Shown one piece after another: positions 6,878-13,509 of a stretch of DNA of 21,205 nt. Every line of letters begins with the position of its first letter. Position 1 is the first letter of the stretch. Under the pieces are notes generated by a model, which searched no databases, was not told the origin of the DNA, and worked only from the letters and a program-made list of their open reading frames with translations. Source of the DNA: a virus; the IMG/VR virus record IMGVR_UViG_3300028025_004246, positions 1 through 21,205 of that record, one strand, 5' to 3'. The translations under genes and the position numbers were made by a program.

Positions 6878-7827
6878 AGGCTAAGCTCCTTAATAATCTT
6901 TTCCCATCTATTGGTGTATGTGTGATTAGACTTTGTTCTTTTGAACCCAGCCATACGAATGCTCTCACGTTCAGACTCATTCTCAAGATAGTAATCAATC
7001 TTAGTCTTAAGCTCTTGGAGATTGCCATGCTCATAAAAAACAATCTCTTCTTTATTGTTAAAATACTCGGTTAGCCCAAAAATATTGGGGTAGATTGTGA
7101 AGCCACCTCTCCCAGTAGACTCAAATAATCTGTCTGAAGAATAGTATGGATACGTAAAGTTAATATTAAGAGTGTCTCCAATTGCAATTTTACTACGAGC
7201 ATACATTCGATTCAGATCGTCACCTCTTACAACACCTGTGTCTCCATCTCCACCAACATGTAGGAATCTATCTCCATAAGTATTACGCAAGAAGTCTATT
7301 AACTGAGGACGGTATGGATACTCTGGATGATATCTCCTACTACCAACAAAAATAACATCGTAATCAAAAGTGCCATCGTAATCTGGATGGATATACGACT
7401 CGGGAGCAAACACAGCAGCAGGAAGGAAGTGTCCATTGACCTCTGTATTTTCATTAAACCAGTTAGCCATTAGTTTATCTGTAGCAAAGAAGTGACCAAT
7501 GTTTTTATAGAATGGATCATTTTCAAGATCGTCCTGACGCTTAAGACCAAACCATAGGTCTAAATGATATGTCATTGTTGGTATGCCAAGAGCTTTTAGT
7601 TTTTTTAGCACTTCTTCCATCCCCATTCTTCCAGGGGTATGCCATCCATGAGTATGTACCCAAACGAACAGGTCACAGTTAGAAGCTACTCTATATATTT
7701 TTTCTGAGCCAGCTTCAGTTTCTTGTAATCTGTGGACATCATGTCCCATAGACTCTAGCGTTTCTGTATGATGTGTTTCTGTGGAATAGTTAACTCTAAA
7801 GTTTCCCAGGAAGGCAATTCTTGCCAT
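6874..7827 (-). CDS. CgeB-like glycosyltransferase, first gene of operon
   Basis: A 317-residue GT-B type protein resembling the CgeB/Glyco_trans_1_2 group. The N terminus MARIAFLGNFRVNYSTETHH is the first Rossmann strand. A linker DYDVIFVGSRR opens the C-terminal domain, where DRLFESTGRGGFTIYP is the donor-site loop and a TYTNRWEKI helix ends the protein. Its ribosome binding site is GGAG, 5 nt from the ATG. A minus-strand extended -10 at 7852-7860 lies just upstream, so this gene starts the four-gene unit. Confidence 0.8.
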   Translation of the reverse strand: MARIAFLGNFRVNYSTETHHTETLESMGHDVHRLQETEAGSEKIYRVASNCDLFVWVHTHGWHTPGRMGMEEVLKKLKALGIPTMTYHLDLWFGLKRQDDLENDPFYKNIGHFFATDKLMANWFNENTEVNGHFLPAAVFAPESYIHPDYDGTFDYDVIFVGSRRYHPEYPYRPQLIDFLRNTYGDRFLHVGGDGDTGVVRGDDLNRMYARSKIAIGDTLNINFTYPYYSSDRLFESTGRGGFTIYPNIFGLTEYFNNKEEIVFYEHGNLQELKTKIDYYLENESERESIRMAGFKRTKSNHTYTNRWEKIIKELSL

Positions 7828-7851
7828 GTTACTCCAATTCTATATATCTTA

Positions 7852-7860
7852 ATTTTACCA
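7852..7860 (-). promoter_or_regulatory. Extended -10 promoter of the glycosyltransferase operon
   Basis: On the minus strand this reads TGGTAAAAT, the same TGn-extended form seen before the genes at 528 and 10140. Transcription would start near 7845 and leave a short leader containing GGAG. The element coincides with the plus-strand -35 TTTACC (7854-7859), so the two divergent promoters physically overlap. Confidence 0.62.
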
Positions 7861-7882
7861 TAATAATATTTAGTGATATAAT
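7854..7882 (+). promoter_or_regulatory. Promoter of the candidate small RNA
   Basis: The -35 is TTTACC (7854-7859), the spacer is 17 nt, and the -10 is TATAAT (7877-7882) preceded by TGA, making it also a TGn-extended -10. Predicted initiation near 7888-7890 coincides with the first base of the long closing stem of the RNA. Confidence 0.72.
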
Positions 7883-7887
7883 ATAAG

Positions 7888-7983
7888 TGTCCCCCATACA
7901 GGCTCGCTCTTAGGATGGATTAGTTACCCTGAATATATAAAGACCGTGCCTTCTGCAGGTAGAATCCTGTGTGGGGGATTTTT
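7888..7983 (+). ncRNA. Candidate ~95-nt structured small RNA
   Basis: A 13-bp helix with one G-U pair joins TCCCCCATACAGG (7890-7902) and CCTGTGTGGGGGA (7966-7978), followed by TTTTT (7979-7983) as an intrinsic terminator. The helix closes about 63 nt of interior sequence. The interior includes a second hairpin: ACC-TGC (7943-7949, one bulged G) pairs with GCAGGT (7955-7960) around CTTCT. A strong promoter places the 5' end at the base of the helix. No ORF of useful length is inside. I do not recognise a known RNA family. It could be a free regulatory RNA or a leader element that terminates before 8001. Confidence 0.6.
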
Positions 7984-7985
7984 AG

Positions 7986-7994
7986 TGCTATAAT
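7986..7994 (+). promoter_or_regulatory. Extended -10 promoter, leaderless start at 8001
   Basis: TGCTATAAT, a TGn-extended perfect -10, lies immediately after the U tract of the small RNA. Six bases (ATTTAT) separate it from the ATG at 8001, predicting a leaderless mRNA independent of the upstream RNA. Confidence 0.7.
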
Positions 7995-8000
7995 ATTTAT

Positions 8001-9122
8001 ATGCCATATCATGTAGGAGAAAAGGGATCATACGGTTGCTCAGGCTACCCTGCCCTAAAAGACGATGGAACCGTAATGGGTTGCCACAAGACAGCTGAAG
8101 AAGCTGCTAACCAAATCTATGCTATCAATGTTAGCGAAGGAAATATAGACCCTAAGTCAGCTCACTCTGGCATGGATGAAGAGGATGAGCGAATGGGTCG
8201 CCATCGCAATGAAATGCACAAGTATGCAATAGTCGAGGGTGACTATGTAATGGGCATGACAGTAGAAGGAATGGTAGTTGGTCAAGTTGAGCATGTAATG
8301 CTAGAGGGTGGAACATATGGGACACCAGGAACCGAATACGAGGTTCAGTCAACTCCAGAGAATCCAGCAATGGCTGTTAGAATTTTTGAAGAAGAAGATG
8401 GAATGTACTACCCAACAGCATACTCAATTGGTATGTTAATGATGGATGCAAAGAAGGTTCCAGATCTTCCAATAGGTGAAGACGAAGACGAAGACATGTC
8501 TGATGACATGGAGATGATGTTCAAAGCAGAGACATATTCTCCAAACTCTGGAATGAAGTCAGCTGCACGTCGTGCTCTCAAATGGAAGCAGGATGGCAAG
8601 GCTACAGGTGCAGGAACTCCAGTAGGCTGGGGTAGAGCAACAGATATCGTAGCAGGCAGAGCAATGTCTCTATCCACAGTAAAGCGTATGTACTCATTCT
8701 TCTCTCGTCACGAGGTAGACAAGAAGGGGAAAGACTTCTACAACACTTCTAATCCTAGCAATGGTCGTATCATGTGGGATGCATGGGGTGGAGACGCAGG
8801 ATTCTCTTGGTCACGATCAATCGTAAACAGAATGAAAGATAAGGCTTTGTTTGCTGATTTTGGTAAAGATTACACAAAGTCTAATAGACTAGTTGTGAAG
8901 GCTATTGGTGTTGGATCAATGGTTACATGGAATTCCTCTGGTGGTATGGCAAGTGGAAAGATTACTAGAGTAATCCGTAATGGTTCGTACAATGTCCCAG
9001 GAACAGATGTAACAGTTAGTGGTACTCCAGACAATCCAGCTGCAGTAATTACACTATACCGTGACGGTAAGCCAACTGATACAGTTGTTGCACACAGAAT
9101 GAACACTCTAAGATCTAAGTAG
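8001..9122 (+). CDS. Multidomain phage protein with two Tudor-like (Hva1-type) modules
   Basis: A 373-residue protein. Residues 1-45 form a small Cys-containing module (YGCSGYPALK, VMGCHKTAEEA) seen at the start of some phage head-associated proteins. Residues 78-152 and 303-373 are two related modules sharing G-x-x-V, GMxxGxxxxV, PGTxxxVxxTPxNPA and a terminal DG loop. The second closely matches the Hva1_TUDOR domain (VTWNSSGGMASGK). Between them, residues 180-283 form a basic helical domain (ARRALKWKQDGKATG, HEVDKKGK, WDAWGGDAGFSWSR) recurrent in phage proteins. Residues 155-175 are very acidic. Leaderless start. The role is unknown; nucleic-acid or virion association is inference. Confidence 0.78.
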   Translation: MPYHVGEKGSYGCSGYPALKDDGTVMGCHKTAEEAANQIYAINVSEGNIDPKSAHSGMDEEDERMGRHRNEMHKYAIVEGDYVMGMTVEGMVVGQVEHVMLEGGTYGTPGTEYEVQSTPENPAMAVRIFEEEDGMYYPTAYSIGMLMMDAKKVPDLPIGEDEDEDMSDDMEMMFKAETYSPNSGMKSAARRALKWKQDGKATGAGTPVGWGRATDIVAGRAMSLSTVKRMYSFFSRHEVDKKGKDFYNTSNPSNGRIMWDAWGGDAGFSWSRSIVNRMKDKALFADFGKDYTKSNRLVVKAIGVGSMVTWNSSGGMASGKITRVIRNGSYNVPGTDVTVSGTPDNPAAVITLYRDGKPTDTVVAHRMNTLRSK

Positions 9123-9135
9123 TCTCTCATCTAAC

Positions 9136-9164
9136 TTGACATGGCAATGATTTTGCTATAAACT
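9136..9164 (+). promoter_or_regulatory. Promoter upstream of the thyX unit
   Basis: A perfect -35 TTGACA (9136-9141) with a 17-nt spacer to TAAACT (9159-9164), or 15 nt to the TGn-extended TATAAA (9157-9162). It gives a leader of about 30 nt that contains the AGGGAG ribosome binding site for the GTG start at 9198. Confidence 0.65.
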
Positions 9165-9197
9165 AGAGCTATACAACTACTACGCATAGGGAGATAT

Positions 9198-9419
9198 GTG
9201 GAAAATATTACAAAAATTGAGAATCACTATCATGTAACGGTAGATGATTTTGTTGCCAATATTGTTCTTCAGGAAAGAACTAGGCTAACAGATGTTCTAA
9301 AAGAAAATAACATTATTGTTGAGATTGATGGTGAACTGTTCGGGGTAGCCTATGATAATTGGGATACACGAGAAGAAGAGGGACACCAGCCACAAATTTC
9401 ACTAAAGAAGGTATCATAA
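9198..9419 (+). CDS. Small hypothetical protein preceding thyX
   Basis: A 73-residue acidic protein with no known family. It has a strand-rich N terminus (ITKIENHYHVTVDDFVANIV), a helix (QERTRLTDVLKEN) and a GELFGVAYDNWDTRE segment. The start codon is GTG with AGGGAG 4 nt upstream. Its TAA overlaps the ThyX ATG (TAATG), so the two are co-translated and may be functionally linked. Confidence 0.65.
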   Translation: MENITKIENHYHVTVDDFVANIVLQERTRLTDVLKENNIIVEIDGELFGVAYDNWDTREEEGHQPQISLKKVS

Positions 9420-10123
9420 TGGCGGAGCACAAAGCAATCCCTGTACTAGACAAGGGATATGTGAGTCTAGTCAATGTTATGGGTAACGATCTGTCAATCG
9501 TAAATGCAGCTCGTGTATCTTACGATAAGGAGTCAGAAGAATTCTCAGATCGTGACGAGAAGCTTCTCTCATTTCTAGTACGTGAAGGTCATACATCACC
9601 ATTCCGTCACGCAGCAGTGACGTTTGAGGTGTACGCACCATTATTTGTGGCACGACAGTGGTGGAAGTATGCAGTAGCATCAACACACATCGATGACCAG
9701 AACGGCTGGAATGAATCATCTCGTCGTTACATCACAGAACAAGAACAGTTCTACGTTCCAATGGATAACGAGTGGCGTAGCAAGCCTGAGAATTCTAAGC
9801 AGGGTAGTGGAGATCCGCTTCCTGAGCCTATTGGCAAAGAGTTGACAGATAAGCTTGCTAAGACTATTAGTCTTGGAGTAAGTCTATATCACGAGGCTAT
9901 GGATGCAGGCGTTGCACCAGAATTGGCTCGTCTATTCTTGCCTGCGTATGGTATGTATGTACGCTGGCGTTGGACGGTATCTCTTCAAGGAGTAATGACA
10001 TTCCTAGACCAACGTATGGAGCATGATGCACAGGTAGAGATTCAACAATATGCTTTTGCTGTGAAAGACCTTACAGCAGAGCATTTTCCAAATAGTTTCA
10101 AGGCATTACATATTCAAAGATAG
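9419..10123 (+). CDS. thyX: ThyX-family flavin-dependent thymidylate synthase, divergent
   Basis: A 234-residue protein of normal ThyX length. Conserved blocks are SPFRHAAVTFEVYAP (60-74), FVARQWWKYAVAS (76-88), NESSRRY (98-104) and AQVEIQQ (204-210). ThyX makes dTMP from dUMP using FAD, NADPH and methylene-tetrahydrofolate. Several hallmarks differ from cellular enzymes. The RHRxxS motif reads KYAVAS (83-88), nine residues separate S88 from NESSRRY, and the catalytic Arg of EIR is Gln209. Substrate or chemistry may therefore have shifted, although this variant could simply be a phage subfamily. I used ATG 9419, coupled by TAATG, because the longer frame from 9359 lies inside the preceding gene. 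Confidence 0.86.
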   Translation: MAEHKAIPVLDKGYVSLVNVMGNDLSIVNAARVSYDKESEEFSDRDEKLLSFLVREGHTSPFRHAAVTFEVYAPLFVARQWWKYAVASTHIDDQNGWNESSRRYITEQEQFYVPMDNEWRSKPENSKQGSGDPLPEPIGKELTDKLAKTISLGVSLYHEAMDAGVAPELARLFLPAYGMYVRWRWTVSLQGVMTFLDQRMEHDAQVEIQQYAFAVKDLTAEHFPNSFKALHIQR

Positions 10124-10125
10124 GA

Positions 10126-10134
10126 TGGTAAAAT
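10126..10134 (+). promoter_or_regulatory. Extended -10 promoter, leaderless start at 10140
   Basis: TGGTAAAAT followed by AAAAT and then the ATG at 10140. The spacing is the same as at 514-528. No Shine-Dalgarno sequence precedes this ATG, which supports leaderless expression. Confidence 0.62.
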
Positions 10135-10139
10135 AAAAT

Positions 10140-10760
10140 ATGAGTGAAAATAGTTATCCTCGATCATACTTTGAGGAGATTCCTCCAGAGATTGTGGTCC
10201 GAGCAACAGAAGTAAAGCCAAAAGCAAAGCGAGCTTCTAGGAGTCGTGCAGCAGGTAATACTAAGCGTCGTCGTGTAGAGATGTACGAAAAACAAGAAGC
10301 CAAGCGAGCACCAAAGATCCAGATTGACCAACGAGTTGTTCTGTGGACATGGATTTCAGGTATTGTAATTGCATTTGTATCGTCTGCAATTGTATCGTTT
10401 AATGGTATTACATCTGTAGCAGAGTTCGTAGGCTTATCAGCAGAATGGATGGCAGGACTGTTCTTCTTCTTCGTAGAGCTTATGTATCTGCTATTCCTGG
10501 TCGCTTATCTTGTTCTTGGTTCTCGATTGGATGAAGACGGAAAACCAGAAAAGACCATGGGTGCAGTTATAGGAATGATTGGCTTTGCTGCTATTGCAGT
10601 TTTGGCTAATGCGTTCCACACTCTTGACTACTGGGAATGGGACTGGGTAGAGCCACGCATGTGGGCTGGTGTAGTTCTTGCAGTGTCAGCACCTATTGCT
10701 ATCATTAGTGCATCCAAGATGGCATCTCGTGTCGTCTTTGCAAAAGCTATCAAGCTATAG
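10140..10760 (+). CDS. Four-helix membrane protein (DUF2637-like, putative)
   Basis: A 206-residue protein with a cytosolic, strongly basic N terminus (residues 25-58, with RASRSR and KRRR). Four predicted membrane helices follow, at about 66-88, 104-127, 141-160 and 174-193. The arrangement, with AxLANAFHT in helix 3, recalls DUF2637/Spd-type membrane proteins of actinobacterial plasmids and phages. The function is unknown. The basic tail could touch DNA or membrane phosphates (inference). It sits between thyX and the dNMP kinase gene but has its own promoter. Confidence 0.7.
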   Translation: MSENSYPRSYFEEIPPEIVVRATEVKPKAKRASRSRAAGNTKRRRVEMYEKQEAKRAPKIQIDQRVVLWTWISGIVIAFVSSAIVSFNGITSVAEFVGLSAEWMAGLFFFFVELMYLLFLVAYLVLGSRLDEDGKPEKTMGAVIGMIGFAAIAVLANAFHTLDYWEWDWVEPRMWAGVVLAVSAPIAIISASKMASRVVFAKAIKL

Positions 10761-10770
10761 GGAAGTATAA

Positions 10771-11307
10771 ATGATTATTGGTCTAAGTGGTTATGCACAG
10801 ACGGGTAAGGATACCATTGCAGATTATCTGGTAAAGAATCACAAATTTACGAGGGTAGCATACGCGGACCCAATTCGTGAAGCACTGTTCGAACTTGATC
10901 CAATTGTAACCATTGCTAGTGGAGTACCAGTAACACTAAAGCCTGTAATTGATCTTTATGGATGGGATGAGGCAAAGACACTGTTTCCAGAAGTTCGCAG
11001 ACTTATTCAAAGGTTTGGTACAGAGGTTGGTCGTGAACTATGGCATCAGAATTTCTGGGTACGCCAAGCATTCGCAAAGTTTGACTACCATAAAAACAAT
11101 ATCGTGATTACAGATGTTAGGTTTATTAATGAAGCAGCTGCAATTCGAGGTAGTGGTGGACCAATTTGGCGAGTTACTCGTAATGGTGTTGAACCAGTGA
11201 ATCCACATTCATCCGAGGTAGCACTAGATAACTTTGACTTTGATGCAGTAATTGAAAACAATGGAAGCCTAAATAGCCTATATGCTATCGTAGATAGTCT
11301 TCTCTAG
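10771..11307 (+). CDS. Deoxynucleoside monophosphate kinase
   Basis: A 178-residue P-loop kinase. The Walker A is GLSGYAQTGKDT (residues 4-15), followed by VAYADPIREALFE, RLIQRFGTEVGRELW and VITDVRFINEA, the DVRFxNE block typical of phage dNMP kinases such as T4 gp1. It phosphorylates dNMPs to dNDPs for DNA synthesis. Phage versions often accept modified nucleotides, which matters because glycosyltransferases and a divergent ThyX are nearby. GGGAAG about 7 nt upstream is a good ribosome binding site. The gene ends 9 nt before a tRNA-like element. Confidence 0.88.
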   Translation: MIIGLSGYAQTGKDTIADYLVKNHKFTRVAYADPIREALFELDPIVTIASGVPVTLKPVIDLYGWDEAKTLFPEVRRLIQRFGTEVGRELWHQNFWVRQAFAKFDYHKNNIVITDVRFINEAAAIRGSGGPIWRVTRNGVEPVNPHSSEVALDNFDFDAVIENNGSLNSLYAIVDSLL

Positions 11308-11316
11308 GCTATCCTC

Positions 11317-11392
11317 TCCCTAGTATCCCCTCACTCTTATAAGGTGTAGAAAGGGTAGTCGGTACACGTGGGTTCAATCCCTACCTAGGGAA
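11317..11392 (+). tRNA. tRNA-like element, abnormal central domain
   Basis: The acceptor TCCCTAG/CTAGGGA is perfect over 7 bp. The T arm GTGGG-TTCAATC-CCTAC is complete with one G-U pair. U8 and discriminator A are present, and the total length is 76 nt. The 44 nt between lack a normal D arm and anticodon arm. They can instead form GTGTA/TACAC (11344-11348 and 11363-11367) and CAC-CT/AG-GTG around TATA. No anticodon is assigned. It could be a degenerate tRNA or a tRNA mimic. It lies 9 nt after the dNMP kinase gene and directly before the ATP-grasp gene. Confidence 0.5.
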
Positions 11393-11412
11393 CTTAAGTG
11401 AATGGGAATAAA

Positions 11413-12297
11413 ATGATCTGGTATCTCACAAAAAACAATAAGAACGACTATGAACTTAATCGTATTTTTGAAGAAGCAGCAATTCGTGATTTAGAAATAA
11501 AACATGTAGAGGTTGACAACTTTGATCTTATTGTTACAAGAAATGATAGAAGAAGTATCATACTAAACAATGAAACAGTAAAGCTTCCTTCTGTTGTTAT
11601 TCCAAGAACTGGTAGTGGGACAAGCTACTATGCAATGAGTGTTCTCAGACACTTAGAAAGAATGCATGTTCCAGTTTTAAATACAAGTGATAGCATTGAT
11701 GCTGCACAGGATAAAATGTATTCAACTCAAATTTTGGCACAGCATAACATTCCAGTGCCCAAAACAATGTTAGTTAGATTTCCAGTTGATGCTTCATTGG
11801 TAGAAAAACAAATTGGATTTCCCTGTGTTATAAAAATTTTAAGTGGAAGCTATGGCAATGGCGTTCACCTAGTTCAAGATGCTAAGTCGCTCAAAGAGTT
11901 AATGGAATTTGTTAGTAGCCTTAACTCTCCCCTAAATATTTTGATCCAAGAATATGTTAGCGAACACCCAGGAACAGATGTTAGAGTTTTGGTAATTGGG
12001 GGAAAAATAGTTGGAGCAATGAAGAGGTCAAGTACTGATGGAGACTTCAGGGCAAACATTTCTCGTGGAGGAACTGGATCTGTTTTTGAAATAGATGAAG
12101 AGCTTTCATATCTATCTTTAAATGCTGCAAAAGTTTTAAACTTAGAGATTGCTGGGGTAGATGTTTTAATTGACAAAGACGGATACAAAGTTTGTGAAGT
12201 AAACTCTGCACCAGGCTTTGAAGGATTTGAAAAATTTTGCGACAAGAATGTTGCAAAAGAATTTATACAGTATGCAACGTTTAGACAAACTACATAA
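11413..12297 (+). CDS. RimK-like ATP-grasp ligase
   Basis: A 294-residue ATP-grasp enzyme of the RimK type. Visible elements are SIDAAQDKMYSTQILAQHNIP (preATP region), PCVIK (Lys141), the glycine-rich loop SGSYGNGV (144-151), QEY (179-181), TDVRVLVIGGKIVGAMKR, the RANISRGG loop (213-220), GVDVLI and the metal site CEVNSAPGFEGFE (Glu262, Asn264). Family members join an amino acid, often glutamate, to a peptide or small-molecule carboxylate through an acyl phosphate. The acceptor is unknown. I chose ATG 11413 with GGGAA upstream; a GTG at 11398 is possible. Confidence 0.85.
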   Translation: MIWYLTKNNKNDYELNRIFEEAAIRDLEIKHVEVDNFDLIVTRNDRRSIILNNETVKLPSVVIPRTGSGTSYYAMSVLRHLERMHVPVLNTSDSIDAAQDKMYSTQILAQHNIPVPKTMLVRFPVDASLVEKQIGFPCVIKILSGSYGNGVHLVQDAKSLKELMEFVSSLNSPLNILIQEYVSEHPGTDVRVLVIGGKIVGAMKRSSTDGDFRANISRGGTGSVFEIDEELSYLSLNAAKVLNLEIAGVDVLIDKDGYKVCEVNSAPGFEGFEKFCDKNVAKEFIQYATFRQTT

Positions 12298-12303
12298 ATA
12301 ATT

Positions 12304-12332
12304 TTGCTAAGACACTTAGTCTCTAGCAATTT
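12304..12332 (+). terminator. Hairpin terminator after the ATP-grasp gene
   Basis: TTGCTA-AGAC (12304-12313) pairs with GTCT-(C)-TAGCAA (12319-12329) around loop ACTTA, followed by TTT. It ends one base before tRNA-Arg, so it may also mark the 5' processing boundary of that tRNA. Confidence 0.6.
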
Positions 12333-12333
12333 C

Positions 12334-12405
12334 CCCCCATTAGCTCAGCGGAAGAGCGATGGTTTTCTACACCACAGGTCAGGAGTTCGAATCTCTTATG
12401 GGGGA
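12334..12405 (+). tRNA. tRNA-Arg (anticodon UCU)
   Basis: A cloverleaf of 72 nt. The acceptor is CCCCCAT/ATGGGGG and the D arm is GCTC-AGCGGAA-GAGC. The anticodon stem ATGGT/ACCAC (one A-C mismatch at the outer pair) encloses TTTCTAC, giving TCT. The T arm is AGGAG-TTCGAAT-CTCTT with one wobble. CCA is not encoded. It reads AGA, a codon rare in high-GC actinobacteria but frequent in these phage genes. Confidence 0.88.
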
Positions 12406-12435
12406 CAGTCAGCATTCTATAGGTTCAAGTATTTG

Positions 12436-12444
12436 TGTTACAAT
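12436..12444 (+). promoter_or_regulatory. Extended -10 promoter, leaderless start at 12451
   Basis: TGTTACAAT is a TGn-extended -10 with one change from TATAAT. Six bases (TGAACT) separate it from the ATG of the first HNH gene, so the mRNA should be leaderless. No Shine-Dalgarno site is present. Confidence 0.6.
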
Positions 12445-12450
12445 TGAACT

Positions 12451-12795
12451 ATGCCCTATAGAGATCCAGAAAAGCAGAAGGCTGCACAGGCAGCTTGGTA
12501 TCAAAAAAATAAAGAACTGACAAGACAAAGAACAGGCAGGAATAGGGAAAAGAAAAAAGATATTATTAGGCAAATTAAAGAATCGTCTCCGTGTGTCGAT
12601 TGCAAAACATATTACCCATATTATGTAATGCATTTTGATCATTTAGATTCTTCTCAAAAAATTGCTAATGTCAATATAATTATTCAAACAAAAGCTTTGC
12701 AGACTGCATTAGATGAAATAGCAAAATGTGATCTTGTATGTGCAAACTGTCACTCTACAAGAACCTGGAAAAGGCAACACGGTATAAACTTATAG
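12451..12795 (+). CDS. HNH endonuclease-like protein (copy 1)
   Basis: A 114-residue protein with a basic, coiled N-terminal arm (residues 1-45, KKK and RNREKKK) and a compact HNH/zinc core. The core has C48-VD-C51, the FDH motif at 62-64, then C97-AN-C100-H101 and RTWKRQH. This ββα-metal nuclease layout occurs in phage HNH enzymes, often homing type. It is paralogous to the protein at 13542-13811, sharing YPxYVxxFDH and AKCDxVCxNCH. The basic arm is unique to this copy. It converges on the glycosyltransferase gene with a 6-nt overlap. Confidence 0.78.
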   Translation: MPYRDPEKQKAAQAAWYQKNKELTRQRTGRNREKKKDIIRQIKESSPCVDCKTYYPYYVMHFDHLDSSQKIANVNIIIQTKALQTALDEIAKCDLVCANCHSTRTWKRQHGINL

Positions 12796-13485
12796 ACACT
12801 CACAGCTAGATGGTTCAGAAAACATCTCACCAAGTATTATGTCTTTTAAAAATTCAAAATTGTAATCACTGCCAGAGATGTACGGCTCCTTCGTAATGTC
12901 TATTAGATTCTTAGCTCTGTCCTCAAGCACATCCTTGCTATGAACCTTTACATCGCTATGTTTAGTTCCACCAATACTGTAACGGTTGCCATAGTGTGAT
13001 CTCCACAATGCGGTGGAATGCAGAATAGGAAGTAGTTTTTCCTTGTTCATAATCATTGGTGTGTGTAGTTCATAGTCAAGAGGATCCGCAATACCAGTTC
13101 TTCTAATAACATTGTTACTAAGTATAAGCAGTCTTAGGTAGCCAGCGTTCTGAGACTTTATTTGTTGTAGCGATCTAATTCTATCAACAAGTGTACCTGT
13201 GTACCATGTTGGTATTTCTTTGACAGGATTGATTACAAAAAAGTCATCGTTCATCAAAACAAAGTCATCACTAATTTTTTCTGTGGCACATGCGACTCTA
13301 AGTTGTTCACGAACATTTGCGTATGACTTTTTAGTTTGTTCAACATGCACAAAGTTTCCAGTGTACCAATCTGGTTTGCCACCGATGACCCAGATGTTTC
13401 CTTCTGGCATATTTTTTTCAATAGATCTTATTGAGTATCTAAGTTCTTCATTGTCACCATCACGACAAACGTAAACGTAGTCCAT
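12790..13485 (-). CDS. Stealth-like sugar-phosphate/glycosyltransferase (putative)
   Basis: A 231-residue protein. The N terminus YVYVCRDGDNEELRYSIRSIEKNMPEGN and the segment SDDFVLMNDDFFVINPV resemble the CR1/CR2 region of Stealth proteins, where R...DN...L.YSLRSIEK and NDDxF are the core of a hexose-1-phosphate or glycosyl transferase. The acidic NDD is a metal/nucleotide-sugar site. At 231 residues it is shorter than full Stealth proteins and may lack CR3-CR4. It ends CEC and overlaps the first HNH gene by 6 nt. AGGAAAG, 4 nt before the ATG, is the ribosome binding site. Confidence 0.7.
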   Translation of the reverse strand: MDYVYVCRDGDNEELRYSIRSIEKNMPEGNIWVIGGKPDWYTGNFVHVEQTKKSYANVREQLRVACATEKISDDFVLMNDDFFVINPVKEIPTWYTGTLVDRIRSLQQIKSQNAGYLRLLILSNNVIRRTGIADPLDYELHTPMIMNKEKLLPILHSTALWRSHYGNRYSIGGTKHSDVKVHSKDVLEDRAKNLIDITKEPYISGSDYNFEFLKDIILGEMFSEPSSCECL

Positions 13486-13509
13486 TTTTCTTTCCTAAGT
13501 GTTATAACA

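Noticed and set aside
9359-9418. Extended N terminus for ThyX
   Set aside because: A TTG start inside the preceding gene and an N terminus with no ThyX similarity; TAATG coupling at 9419 is normal in this genome.
11874-12329. 151-codon minus-strand open frame opposite the ATP-grasp gene
   Set aside because: Shadow of a gene with intact catalytic motifs; its translation has no recognisable features.
12892-12899. TCGTAAT copy at 12893
   Set aside because: Inside the Stealth-like coding region and outside the clustered intergenic set; one such copy is expected by chance.
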